Origin: Pollenia angustigena
Lineage: Eukaryota; Arthropoda; Insecta; Diptera; Polleniidae
Direction: 5' to 3'
NCBI GenBank assembly: GCA_930367215.1
Contig: OV884058.1
Location: 219,522,208 to 219,586,207 of the forward strand
DNA: 64,000 nucleotides
Part shown: piece after piece, positions 11,815 to 22,678 of the stretch
How positions within the stretch are numbered: the stretch's first letter is position 1
Layout of the letters: every line of letters starts with the position of its first letter
Notes under the pieces: generated by a model
Databases searched by the model: none
The model's input: the letters and a program-made list of their open reading frames with translations, nothing else
What the model was told of the DNA's origin: nothing
Made by a program: the position numbers and the translations under genes

Positions 11815-13980
11815 ATTTATTCAAATATTTAATTATTACAAAAATGGTATTGCCTCAGCGTCAATAGGACATTATTGAGGCCAGTTGGCAAAGAACTACA
11901 TACTAAACAATAAATACAAAAAATAACATTTTCATACATATTAATAAAAAAGAAAAGAGAAAAAAAATGAAAATAAATTTTTATGATATTATTATAGTAC
12001 TAGTTTTACTACATTAGAAGCAATTCTAAATTTTCAAATAAATATTCCTTAATATTTTTCTTAAAAACCGAAATTCTTTGGATATTTTTTAAAGCTTCCG
12101 GTAACTTGTTATATTCTAAACTACCCATATGTTCCATTCTTTGTTTTGTTTTTTTCTAAGCGGCAAATAGCCACTCTTAGATTACTCGCATTTCTCGTAT
12201 TAAAGGCATATTGATTCCTGGAGAATAGAATAGTATGATGACCAATAACGTGTAAAGATTTATAAACATACATTAAGAGTTGCGATTTGTATAAACCATA
12301 TACGGGAAGAATTCCTGCAGTTATATCTCTATATAAATGTAAGGTCGAAAAAGACAATGGAAGATTGAAAACAGTTTTCAACGCTTTATTTTGAGATCTC
12401 TGAAGTGCTTTCAGCTCATTGCTTTTTTTCCACGCGTACACAACCGCCAAATAGTTAAGGTGACTTTGAATAAGGGCTTGGTATATTATCAGCTTTGTTT
12501 TAACGTTAAATTTATTTTTAAATTTATAAATCAAACCGGTGGCAGATGCAATCTTTGACTTCAAATGTTTTATATGCATATCCCACGATAGGTTACTCTG
12601 TAGGTGTATACCAAGATATTTTGTTGAGAAGACCTCATGTACAAGTTTACCATCGACAAATATACTGAAGTTTTGATCATGAACCATATACGGCCTAAAT
12701 CTTAAAAGTATGGTTTTTTCCGCATTTAAACATATCTTATTTATCCTCGCATACTCCGTTATCATTGCTGCATCATATTCCATATGAGCTTTTAGAGAAG
12801 TTTCATGTTTATATGGGTAAAACAAACATCCCAATAAAAAATTTTATCATATTGCGAAGCACTAATGGTACATTTAAAAAAATAAGCGCAGAATTATGCG
12901 CTACGCAATAAGACATACAGAAATGCAGTAAAGTAAGTGAAAAAACTCTCAACAACTTTTATAAAAAAAAAATAACATTTCAAGTGCTACGGCATTCCCT
13001 TACTACGAAGCAGGTTTGTAAGGGAGAATACTAAAAAATAACTGTATCAAAACATTTAGTGTGTAAAGCTGATCGTTACATCCAACAATTTTTTGTGCGC
13101 TGAATAATGCGCTTCATGTGTCAAAAATGTATTGCTTCAAAGTGGTAACTCGCCATATAAAATTCATGTCTTCCGTATGCGCAATGGTAAGCGCAAGTCT
13201 TATGTTTCTCCCTTACAAACCTGCTTCGTTGGAAGCTCCATTTTTTACTGGGATATGTCATCTGCAAACATTATCAGTTTTCCAAAAAATTGTAGGTTTT
13301 TCAAATCATTTAGATAAATACTGAATAGTAATGGTCCCAATACACTTCCTTGTGGGACTCCATATTCAACAAGTCCAATCGAACTTTTCTGATTATTTAC
13401 TTCAACATATTGTTTTCTGTTTAACAGGTAACTTTTTAACAAAGCTAAAGCTCGTCTATCGACTCCATAATACATAAGGTTTTGAATAATAATTTTATGA
13501 TCAACAAGATCAAACGCCTTTGAAAAATCATAAAAGATACCTGCAACACCACTAAATCCTTCATCTAGCCCTTTACATATGTAATTTACTATATTAACAA
13601 CAGCTTCTTCAGTACCACATCCTTTTTTGTAACTATATTGGAATTCGTATAATAGTTTGTTTTCATTTAAGTATGACGATAATGGTTTATAAAGTAATTT
13701 TTCAAATATTTTGTCAATACTTGGTAGTGAAGCAATTGGCCTAAAATCTTCTACTCTTGAAGAGTTAATTGTCTTAGGTATCGGCACAACCTTAGCCATT
13801 TTTAAATATTCAGGATATGTAGCAATAGTAATAATATTGTTAAATATTTTTGTAAGATGAGGAGATAAAATTTCTCTGCATTCAAACAACATTTTCTGTG
13901 AAATCCCATCATGTCCACAGCTTTTTTTTCAAATCAATTTCTGAAATAGTATTCCTCGTAACTAGATTTTTGCTAAATAA
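11815..13980 (-). pseudogene. 5'-truncated non-LTR retrotransposon (CR1/L2-like) reverse transcriptase, broken
   Basis: Two minus-strand frames form one reverse transcriptase. The upstream frame (13892-13245, 215 residues) has the RT fingers/palm signatures PIPK, FRPIASLPS, DFSKAFDLVDH, GVPQGSVLGPLLF and the catalytic FADD near its end. The downstream frame (12834-12121, 237 residues) has the post-catalytic motifs KTILLRF, STKYLGIHL and the thumb/connection region ending in an AFNTR stretch. The frames are separated by a MITE (12830-13252); removing it brings them into one frame. Upstream, an A-run near 13921-13928 shifts the frame, and homology-like sequence continues to about 13975. Endonuclease and ORF1 are missing. 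The 3' end (near 11815) finishes in AT-rich words around gaataaatgaatttgaatgg. CR1/L2-type assignment is by eye. Confidence 0.8.
12830..13252. mobile_element. 423-bp MITE inserted in the LINE
   Basis: The termini cccaataaaaaa and ttttttactggg are inverted repeats. AT at 12828-12829 and again at 13253-13254 is a 2-bp target duplication consistent with the continuous LINE reading frame on either side. A second internal inverted pair (gaagcaggtttgtaaggga near 13006 and its complement near 13211) is present. No ORF. Confidence 0.7.
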
Positions 13981-13999
13981 ATGCCGGCAAATATTTAAA

Positions 14000-14686
14000 C
14001 TATAAATCTGCGCGATTTTTCAAAGACACAATGTGACATCACAAACAAATTGTTTCCTATAACAGTTTAAATGCCGTCAGTCCTTAATTAAATGCATGTA
14101 TTTTTGCATTTCTTAAATTAGCCTCGAGGGATTAATACAATTCTGTTGCATATACAAACGATTGCTGAAAATAAAACAATCCATAAGATGCTTATAAAAG
14201 TTAACTATACACTGACTCACAGTCGTTAAAAGCCAACACAAAAACATTGAAATAAGAGTTGTTCTCTATGGCAGTAGCAGCATTCAAAGAAAACTACAAA
14301 GATATTTGACATAAATCCTAGAAAATGGCTTTTATAAACACTTTTTTGTAAAATCTTATTGAGGAGTATAACGAATTTTATGTGTTGCTTCTTTAATATC
14401 GTTAAATATAGATGTGTATACCTGGTCTTGAATAACGGGTGTTTTTTAATACCCATAGAATTTTAAATTGTAAGAAAATAATACAAAAAATTAAGCGGGT
14501 TATTTGTAAATCCGTTCACCTTGCGTTGAGGTATCAAATTTTAAAAAATTTTTTTAGAACTTTTAATTAAAATTAAAACATTTTTTATTCCAAATATCAA
14601 TACATGATATTAATACTATAAAATATTTATTTATTTGCTTTTTACACAGCTTTATTTAAGAAAACTTTTAAACAAATTTAAAAAAT
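14000..14686. other. No gene seen
   Basis: AT-rich. A minus-strand 76-residue frame (14226-14456) is F/K-rich with no recognisable domain and was not accepted. Confidence 0.4.
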
Positions 14687-15684
14687 AACAAGTAAGAGTG
14701 CTATATTCGGCTATGCGGAATCTTATATACCATTCACCACACTGAGATAAGAACAAAAAGTGATATACATAAATAACGTTCTTTAGATAGGTATAAATTA
14801 ATATTAATTGAGCCTCGCCAACTTTTCATTTCGTCATGCCGAAGAATATAAAAAAACAAAAAAATATATATATATACCTAAGCCCGTTTCCTCTTTTGCC
14901 AAAGTTGATGTTTGAAATTCGTTTTATAATCTTAAAATCGTTTTTTACAATATAAAAAAATTAAATAAAAAAAGTGAAAAAAAATTATTTTTGGGATTCG
15001 AACTGGCAATATCATCCGTCTCATGAGAGAACTTAACAACTCGGCTACGAATACTTTTACTAAAGAAGCGTTTAATTAAAACATATTGAGTCTATGAGTT
15101 TGTTTCTTTATTTGAGCGGCATATCATATACATGCATTAATGCGTATGTGTTTTCGTAAAATTAAACACATTACAAATAAAATCCACCACTTGTAGTGAA
15201 GAATATAAAAAAACAACAAAAAAAGCCACATTACCAACACTGTATTACCATAGCCACTATATGACCGTAGAAACCAAAATTGTATTGGTTTGTAGGGTAT
15301 GTTTATTTCGATTTGGTAATACAGTGTTGGTATGGTAATGTCACGTCTAATTGGACCTTTAAAGGAAAAAATTTGTGGCAGTCGTGGTTTTTTACTCATA
15401 TCTCAGCCATTTGTGGACCGATCTTGCTGAATTTCCATCAAACAATTCCGGACCATATGTGACACAAATGTATAATAACCTGGCGCCCATCATGTATGGG
15501 GTCTTCGGAAACCCCATTTCAACAGACAGACGGACAGACGGGCATCGTTAAATCAACTTCGCTCCTCATAAGGACCCAGAATATATATACTTTATAGGGT
15601 CTAACATCAATATTATAGGAATTACAAACGGAATGACAAACATATATATACCCTATTCACCACCTGTGGTGAAGAGTATTAAAA
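14687..15684 (+). mobile_element. Mini-me-like element with a tRNA-like Pol III promoter segment
   Basis: It begins aacaagtaagagtgctatat and ends ccacctgtggtgaagagtat. The right half has acagacagacggacagacgg, then the atatatatactttatagggt core. Unlike the 4642 copy it carries, on the minus strand at 14993-15048, a tRNA-like segment. No long ORF. The copies at 24653-25550 and 30231-31815 are closer relatives than the 153-bp-repeat subtype. Confidence 0.7.
14993..15048 (-). promoter_or_regulatory. tRNA-like segment with Pol III A-box and B-box matches
   Basis: Read on the minus strand it gives TAGCCGAGTTGTTAAG (A-box-like, 15032-15047) and AGTTCGAATCCC (B-box-like, 14993-15004), in the right order and close spacing for a tRNA-derived internal promoter. 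It is not a complete tRNA, since no acceptor stem or credible anticodon arm was found. It suggests a tRNA-related SINE origin for this subtype. Confidence 0.5.
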
Positions 15685-15689
15685 CGTAC

Positions 15690-16350
15690 TTTTTGGCTTG
15701 GCTTTAAAAAATCGCGATACTTGTTCGAAAATGTCGTTGAGGATTTGTTCCAGCTGTTTACTCCTAAACTTTTGTACCATTTACTATTTCATCTTTATAT
15801 CCCAGTAATTTGCTAGTCTTGTTATATCTAATCTTAATTTTTTATACCCATACCCAGTGTTGCCATTTCTTTTTACAAAAACTGTAAATTTTCAAAAAAA
15901 AATTTGTTTTTATGGAAAAGAACTGCTCATAAAAAATTTAAAGAAAACATTAGTGTTCTAAAGTGCTAAGTACTAAAATACTATTTTAGGCTTAATATCA
16001 CTGTTGCAGAATGTTGTATTACAATATTATAAGTAAGTTTAAACGTCAAAATTAAATGACAAAAAAGATATTTAGATTTGATTTGGTCAAACTTATTCCA
16101 TTGCAATAAGAATCCTCTTACTTAATTTTTTTTTGGAATCGGTCCATATTAGACCGCAGCTGCTATAAAAATACTTCTCCTGAAGTAATGTTGGTATTTA
16201 CATAAAAATTTACGATAGCTTCTATGTCAGGCCAAAATGGTGTCCTGGTAGGTTCAAAATTAACTATAGGTCCCATATAAACCCCCATTACAAAATCTCA
16301 TAAAAAATCAGATTTTTAAATAATATTCGGCTACTACATACATACATAAC
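15690..16350. other. No gene; AT-rich degenerate repeat
   Basis: It contains a few words shared with mini-me-like copies (ggaatcggtccatattagac, cccatataaacccc) but no ends and no ORF. Confidence 0.4.
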
Positions 16351-17074
16351 GCACTGGCTCCTCAAAAAGGGTTAACTCCAAATTTATAAATTTTCAGTAG
16401 ATACAAAAAACTGTTTTCTTTCTAAAGTGTGGTTAAAGGGCCAATGTTGAATGTAAACCACACCTAAACGCCAAGTTTTTTCTGCATTTCATTTGACATT
16501 TCTCAATTTCAGACTAACTTAATTTGAACCGTGGAAAGATACACAATCGAGCAACGCGTTAAAATTATTCAGGCTTCTTATGAAAATGGTCGTCCAAATC
16601 AAAATGCATATTGTGCACTTCGTGATTTTTTTCGGTCAATTTAATCGTCCAAATGCGCGTGCAATCGGAATAATCGTGTAAAAATTTGAGCAAACGAGTT
16701 CTGTAGGCAATGTGAAAACACCAGTGCATGCTCGTACAGCTCAAACTGCAGAAAATATTGCTGCTGATCGCGAAAGTGTGGCTAAAGAGCCGTCCACCTC
16801 AACTCGTCGTCGTTCCCAACAATTGCACCTTTCACGCTCGTCGTTAATGAACATTATACATAAAGACTTGAATTTACACGCTTACAAAGTGCAATTGACT
16901 CAAGAACTAAAGCCTCTTGACCATTCCAAACGTCGTCAATGGTCAGAATGGTGGCAAGAAATGGCAACAGTGGATGATCAAGAAAAACATCTTCAGTGAT
17001 GAGGCACATTTTCATCTCAGTGGATTCTTCAATAAGCAGAATTGCCGCATTTGGACGAAAGATAATCCAAGAGT

Positions 17075-17201
17075 TTTTTTTTTTTTTTGATTATTGAATC
17101 TTTCTTGTCGAAAATTACAATATGTATTCAAAGCTTAATCCTAATTCTTATTTGTATTTGTTAATTTGCTAATTGTGTCGGATCTTTTCAGCCTCCGGTG
17201 G
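17075..17201 (-). mobile_element. Retroposed 3'-end fragment with poly(A), 12-bp target duplication
   Basis: On the minus strand it ends in a run of about 14 A's. The 12-bp sequence taatccaagagt flanks it exactly (17063-17074 and 17202-17213) and also matches the interrupted transposase reading frame. Only about 127 bp is present, so the donor (LINE 3' end, SINE or mRNA) is not identified. Confidence 0.8.
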
Positions 17202-17373
17202 TAATCCAAGAGTGATTGTCGAAAAACCAATGCACTCACAAAGAGTGACTGTTTGGTGCGGCTTATGGGCTGGCAGCATCATCGGGCCGTATTTTAATGG
17301 CGTTCGCTATTGTGAGATGATAACGAACTTTTTATGGCCCGAATGTAAAGATATGTTTATGGACGATATGTGG

Positions 17374-18476
17374 CAGGGTTGATAAAGTTGGTACAATTGT
17401 ACTTTTTTTGGTACAATTTAAAACTAAAAAGTACGCTGATACTCCCGTCGCTCATTTGGTACTATTTCCAAATTTTTCAAACCTACATATTTATTATTGA
17501 TATAAAAAGACAACTCGTATTTACTTTCCAATGAATTTATTGTAAAAACAGCTATGATATTTTGCATTTACTCTTTTGCAAGAACATTTGCACCAAACAC
17601 AGAACTTGGCTACTCTGAATAGATTTTTGCACTTATTGATTGAACGATTGCTTATGCTACATTCTAAATTTAGTATCAGCGACAGCATATAAGCGTGCAT
17701 TTTCTGATGATATTGACAAGTTTTTAAAAGATATAGGAAACCACTTCTGCAAAAGTTCTACATAGTACAAGAGACGAGTTCAACTCAATAATATTTTAAA
17801 ATATTCTTCAACAAGATGGTTGTCATGTCAAGAAGTAATCAACAGAATTTTAGAACAGTGGGAGCCCACTCCATTATTATTCTACTACGAATTATTTTGA
17901 AGGAGCTTTTACAAGTGCTAAATTAAATTTTATTATATCCGAACTTTCTACTCTTTTTCCTGCTCGTATGCACATATTTTTAGAACGCTTAAAAATTTTA
18001 TTTTCGTTTAAAATTAGAGATTGCATTTTGAGAAATATTCGTCAATTTTCCACAAAAAAGGCGATAAATTCTAAAAAGTGTAGGAAAACGCTCTCTGGCG
18101 GCAATCAAAAATAAAAATTAATGGATTTCTCGACTCTTAAAACCGCATGATACAGGTCTGGAAAACTAACTATTTTGAAAAATCCGGGGCTCGAAATTAA
18201 TTTTTGAACTATGGTTTCTTTGGCAAAGTTTCTTGGTATGAATTATAGAACAAGAATCGCGATATACTTTTGACGTGAAGAAATTTTACCCACCCTATTA
18301 TTATGTATAACTAATGTATAAATGAATTTTAAGTACCTTTTGTTTTTGTTGTATTAAATATTTGTTTTTAAAAATAAAATAATATTATAAAAAGAGATTT
18401 AGTACTATTGGGACCGAAAAAGTACGATTTTAAAAGTTCGTTGGTACGATATTGGTTTTCTCATTTATCATCCCTG
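17374..18476 (+). mobile_element. hAT element with transposase remnant inserted in the mariner transposase
   Basis: The ends are cagggttgataaa and tttatcatccctg (12 of 13 complementary). They are flanked by the exact 8-bp duplication atatgtgg (17366-17373 and 18477-18484); deleting one copy plus the element rejoins the host frame between its MW and FQQDG codons. Inside, plus-strand frames at about 17670-17880 read AFSDDIDKFLKDIG and RWLSCQEVINRILEQW, the latter resembling the hAT transposase segment before the C-terminal dimerisation domain. The coding sequence is broken by many stops. Confidence 0.85.
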
Positions 18477-18800
18477 ATATGTGGTTTCAACAGGACGGTG
18501 CCACTTGCCACACAGCTAACTTTTGGGCGATAAATTCAATGGCCGTGTTATCTCAAGTGGTGGCAATGTCAATTGGTCGCGAAGATCATGTGTTTTGACA
18601 CCGTTGGACTTCTTTCTTTGGGGTTATTTGAAAGAAAAGATGTACGTCGATAAGCCAGCAACAATTCAAGAGCTTAAGGATGAGATAATTCGGCACATTA
18701 ACGGCATAAGTAGAACATCAATTATGCCTTAGCGTCATCGAAAATTTAGACCATCGGATGGAGGTGTGCCAACGAGGTCGCTGCGGCCATTAGGCCGATA

Positions 18801-19189
18801 TTTTATTTCATACATAATTGAACCAATATTATCATAATAATAATTTCCTTAATAACACTACGTGACAAAATTTCAACAAAGTCGTGACCAAATGAATCTG
18901 TAAAATTTTCCGCTGAATCCAAATATGAAGTCAGAATTGTCAAAAGTAGAAAAGTTTTTATTCCAAAATAACCATTATTTGTGTTTTTTAAAATGATGAT
19001 GTGATTGAAATGCAAATATCCTTAAAAATTTTAAACGGATTATGTATTTCTTTCTTTTTAGTAAAGGGTTATAAAATTTCTAAAATAACCATGGGTCGTT
19101 TGTGAAGATGAGTCAGTAAATGGCAGAGTTATAGTGTACAAAATTTCAAATTTTTTTTTTAATTCTTGTTGTTTGTAATTCCGATTCGC
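18801..19189. other. No gene seen
   Basis: AT-rich sequence with no accepted ORF or terminal repeat. Confidence 0.4.
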
Positions 19190-19440
19190 TTTACAGTTTT
19201 GTTTGTAACAAGCTTATCCCCCCAACAATAAATTTCAGTGTATTTCTCAATAAATATTGGGAATTTAGCACATCATAATTATTGAATAAAAAATTTTGTA
19301 TTCCCAAAAATAACTTTGTTAAAATACTTTTGTTAAGGCGGTTCCATAATTGCCCATGGGTCGCAAATAGGTTACACAAGCAAAAATTGTTTGTATATAC
19401 TGTGGTGTAGCGTATCATATGATTGGGCTTGACCGACTAC
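19190..19440. repeat. Fragment of the 22679-type repeat family
   Basis: The right edge, tatactgtggtgtagcgtat then catatgattgggcttgaccg, corresponds to the terminus of the foldback at 22679-23983 (gaccatatgataccctacac on the other strand). The left part matches words at 8000-8440. No ORF. Confidence 0.5.
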
Positions 19441-19762
19441 ATTATACTTGTTTTCACTCAATTCTGTTTTAATACTTTTACATTTTAAACATAGTTTGAC
19501 TTCATTGGTTCTTTTACTTTTATATTTTGCAGTGCTTATTCATACATTTCTTTTTCACTAAGCTTTCGAACTTTTATTTACGAAAACAAATTTCTATTGA
19601 AAAACGTTTAGAAATTTGCCATCAATGAATTTCATTCATTACTTAAAAACATATTTGTTGCTGTCTAGAAAATGTTCAATAACAAAATAATTATATTTGA
19701 TTTGCCTGAATTACAAATTATCGACAGTAGAAAAAAACAATTTTTAACAAAAAGTAAAACTA

Positions 19763-20090
19763 AGTGCCGGTTCACACACGTCAATTATCAATTAGCACAT
19801 CACTTATACGTCTAAGTGGTTAACTGGGTTGTTAAAATTGTCATTTTTGAATCTCTGTTAGTGCCAGTTCACACACGTCAAGTTTGACTCGGCAAGTCTA
19901 GAGCTTTTAGGAGAGAAGGGAAAAGAGAATGGCATTTCTTTTCCCCTCTTTCCAAAAAATTTAAGACTTGACGAGTCAAACTTGACGTGTGTGAACCGGC
20001 ACTAACAGAGATTCAAAAATGATAATTTTAACAAACCAGTTAACCACTTAGACGTATAAGTGATGTGCTAATTGATAAAAAAACTTAATT
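19763..20090. mobile_element. Nested hairpin: MITE inside the centre of a palindromic MITE
   Basis: Outer arms (about 19780-19858 and 20004-20082) are near-perfect complements, including agcacatcacttatacgtct and ccacttagacgtataagtga. Between them, 19859-20003 is a second hairpin with ends gtgccagttcacacacgtca and tgacgtgtgtgaaccggcac. The outer left terminus carries the same gtgccggttcacacacgtca end, so both belong to one family; the outer right terminus is missing. The stretch could fold as one hairpin of over 300 nt if transcribed. Confidence 0.75.
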
Positions 20091-20099
20091 AAAAACACT

Positions 20100-20570
20100 T
20101 ATATGGCCCCTTACAAAACGATTGCTGTTTTCTGTCGGTTTCTAGTCGAAATTTGTTTTCTAAACTTCATCTAAAATAACAAAACCTTGCGCTTAGCTTT
20201 TTAATTAAATGGAAAACAAGTGCATACTTATTTTAGTAAAAAAAAAAACAATAACAAAGTAGTTGTATTGAAAAAAAAAACATTCTATTCTAATTCTATT
20301 ACCAGCATTATTACGTGATTAAAAATGTTGCCAAACCAAAAATCCTCCAACTGTATAATGAAAACTTTAATAATAACTATGTACTACAACTACTTTAGAG
20401 CATCATTATGATATTGTTTGTATTTCATTAGTATTAATACTAAAGTACGATAATACGTTTAGTGTTATAAACCCGCAGTGGGAAAAGGCAAGGAGGGAGA
20501 GAGAAATGGTGGTAGAGAAAGGGAGGTAGAGAAGGTGTATAATAAAAACAAATTAAACTTAAAATTAATT
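20100..20570. other. No gene; intron-like flank of the exon
   Basis: AT-rich, with a short purine-rich run at about 20475-20535 (ggcaaggagggagagagaaa). It would lie just inside the intron downstream of the minus-strand exon. Confidence 0.4.
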
Positions 20571-20580
20571 TCAAACTTAC

Positions 20581-20957
20581 GTTTATCGGGGACTGCATTA
20601 ACAACTTGTTGGCCAGGTGTTAAAATATCAGCCGGCTTTTTATTTAAACCAGTTCCCTCCTTGAGCTGTGATGCCATCTTGTTGTTGTTGTTGTTACTCC
20701 CATTAATTTCAGGGGAAATCATTACAAATGATTCGGATGATGATGTTGAAGAGGAAGATGTGGATGGTGTGATGGTTAAAGCAACAGATTGTCGAGTTAA
20801 TACAATTATTGCGCATAATGAAGAAAATATTAATAAAACGAAGCGATTATGGCTAGAAAAAACATTTTGAAAATCCAATATGAACAAGGAAGAAGAAAAG
20901 TTTCGATGTTTTAAAGTTTCTAATTTAAACATTATTGGTGTTTTGTTTGCCGGTAGC
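20581..20957 (-). CDS. Isolated internal exon of an unidentified host gene
   Basis: On the minus strand a polypyrimidine tract and acceptor (tttgtttccttctccag) ends at 20958, and a consensus donor gtaagt begins at 20580 after an exon ending ccgataaac. The exon is open throughout; the first ATG in frame gives MFKLETLKHRNF at 20932. The frame contains a hydrophobic stretch (RFVLLIFSSLCAIIVL), then Ser-rich and Asn-rich tracts and, after a second Met, MASQLKEGTGLNKKPADILT. The exon ends mid-codon (phase 1). The true start could be either Met, or lie upstream, since the exon has no in-frame stop before the first ATG. GC content and splice signals are unlike the surrounding repeats. I do not recognise the protein. 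No neighbouring exon was found, so the flanking introns would exceed 20 kb and 43 kb within this window. Confidence 0.5.
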
Positions 20958-21087
20958 CTGGAGAAGGAAACAAAAATTAATGTACAAGTTTTAAATTACT
21001 AAAATGTTTAAATTGCTAAAGAACAGAATTTAAGAAACTATTAAGCGTTTAACAATTTAAAATTAATTACAACAAATATCTTTTAAC

Positions 21088-21790
21088 AATTCTTGAAATA
21101 ATTAGTATTGTGGTTATTTTGTTGAACTATTTATGGTTTTTAATCCAAATTTTTAATATTTTAAATTAGGCTTAAGTTCATGAAATTTAATTTTTTATTA
21201 AATTATTTTTGTGAAGAAAGGAATTTTACAACATGAAAATTAATTAAAATTGTTATTGATAATCTTTCATTCTTGACGTGGCTCGGGCTCGAACCCTGGC
21301 CGGCAGGTTACCATGACATTTTTCGATCGCAACCACTCGATCTCCTCAGATGGATTTGCCGTCTTACACTCGCAGCCATCGACGACTGCTGACGTCACTA
21401 GTCAAACATCAATCCTTAAACCAAATTGTATTTTAACATTTGGTAGATCGAAATTTGCTTTCCTGAATGATTATCCACTTTAATTGATTTTACATGTTTT
21501 TTCCTTTACTTCTGTTTTTTCGTACTTTCGTCAAGAATTTTTCTTGAAGTCCAAGTACATTTTTTGTTTTTTCACTTTGTCTTTCTCTTTTTTGTTGACC
21601 TTTTTCAGCACAACTTGAAGGACAAATGTACACATAGAGCTCGTGCCTTAGCTTTAACAATAATTAGTATTGTGGTTATTTTGTTGAACTATTTATGGTT
21701 TTTAATCCAAATTTTTAATATTTTAAATTAGGCTTAAGTTCATGAAATTTAATTTTTTATTAAATTATTTTTGTGAAGAATTCTTGAAAT
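21088..21790 (-). mobile_element. Terminal-repeat retroelement with hammerhead ribozyme, copy 1
   Basis: Read on the minus strand the order is a 5'-truncated repeat R (21778-21661), an internal domain, then a full R (about 21260-21099). R contains words such as ccacaatactaatta, gttcaacaaaataacc and catgaacttaagcct. The copy is flanked by aattcttgaaat at 21088-21099 and 21779-21790, an 11-12 bp target duplication, longer than LTR integration makes but normal for target-primed insertion. The internal domain has a hammerhead fold (21301-21361) followed by a tRNA B-box-like GGTTCGAGCCC. No ORF of size is present. The layout matches the copy at 48921-49683. Penelope-like or retrozyme-like origin is inferred. 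Confidence 0.75.
21301..21361 (-). ncRNA. Candidate type I hammerhead ribozyme, copy 1
   Basis: Minus strand, 5' to 3': helix I outer CGGCA (21361-21357), loop, helix I inner CCAT (21353-21350), core CTGAGGA (21349-21343), helix II GATCG paired with CGATC (21342-21338 and 21329-21325), core GAAA (21324-21321), a minimal helix III, then the cleavage triplet GTC (21317-21315). ATGG (21314-21311) and TGCCG (21305-21301) close helix I. All invariant core positions are present. Helix III is weak here (AATG), so activity of this copy is doubtful. Confidence 0.65.
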
Positions 21791-21829
21791 AGTTTTCTGA
21801 AAGTTACAATTTATCTATAAGACTTAAAA

Positions 21830-22678
21830 GCTTTATTTGTACAAATACAAAATGTTGATCAAAAGTTGCATGAATGGCCAAATTTAATTTTACTTTCAGC
21901 AATGAACAAATTTTTGCTGATTTTACATTCAACTTCAGTTTCGTATCATTGACAGCTATTAGTTTCTCTCAGCATTATCGTACAATGGAATCTTTTCACT
22001 TCGCATCTTCAATATAATATTTTAGAAATAAAAAACATTTTTTTAACAAAAAGCATCTTCTTTTGAATCGTAGTAACAAATAAAGCTGAGAGCGTGAGTG
22101 GCTTTTAACTCACAATCCCGCACGCTTACAGGGAAAGGAAATGTAATTGCGTGCAATCACTTAATAAAAAATTTTCATAATCAAGCTTATGCCGGTCATA
22201 CGCTACACAAGCTCAATGCATAAGTCTGGCACTGCGTAAACAAAACTTGTGCCACGTAAACTGTGCAGTTTTTATCCCGCTCACCACTTGGCGAAAAGGG
22301 TTTGAAATTTCCACAATATTGATCTTAGACTAAAATGTCCTAAATTGGAGTGAGGTGGATTTAAAAATGTCCGTCTGGCAGTCCATCAGTGTGTCCGTTG
22401 AAATGGGCTTTTCGAAGGCCCCAGATATGATGTGGACTAAGTTGTTATGTTTTTATATGTCATACAGTCTGTAATTTTTTGCTATTGAAATTAAACCCGA
22501 TGGATTCACAAATCCACTGTTGAATTTTTTTTTTCTTTATCTTATTCTGCTAAGATCACACTATCGGCGAATATAGCAAAAATGGATTATGCACGCACAA
22601 AAAGGAAAATATAATAATATAACTTTAGTTAAATTATTTTGCTTTACTATAGTAAATTTTAACAAAGTTTCGAATAAC
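21830..22678. other. No gene; degenerate mini-me-like fragment at about 22345-22510
   Basis: The segment with gtccgtctggcagtccatca and gttgaaatgggcttttcgaa, then atgatgtggactaa, resembles the core of the copies at 25005-25440 and 30340-30480. The rest is AT-rich without features. Confidence 0.45.

Larger units (their letters stand above)
16356..18800 (+). pseudogene. IS630-Tc1-mariner superfamily transposase, dead and interrupted
   Basis: Plus-strand similarity starts near 16531 (an N-terminal helix-turn-helix-like ERYTIEQRVKIIQ) and passes through a frameshift and stop near 16640-16680. It continues in the frame at 16712-16999, then SDEAHF (first catalytic D, about 17000) to about 17382 with VTVWCGLWAGSIIGPYF, then QQDGATCHT (second D, about 18490) and LTPLDFFLWG (third acid, about 18600), ending near 18800. 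The order DE..D..D with the TPLDFFLWGY motif is typical of mariner-like transposases with a DUF4817-type N-terminus. Two insertions split it: 17075-17201 and 17374-18476. The possible left terminus is ggctcctcaaaaagggttaa at 16356; no matching right terminus was found. Inactive. Confidence 0.85.

Noticed and set aside
14993..15048. Functional tRNA gene
   Set aside because: Box motifs only; no acceptor stem or credible anticodon arm, and it lies inside a repeat element.
20478..20870. Plus-strand 130-residue ORF
   Set aside because: Antisense of the exon with splice signals on the minus strand; no plus-strand splice or domain support.
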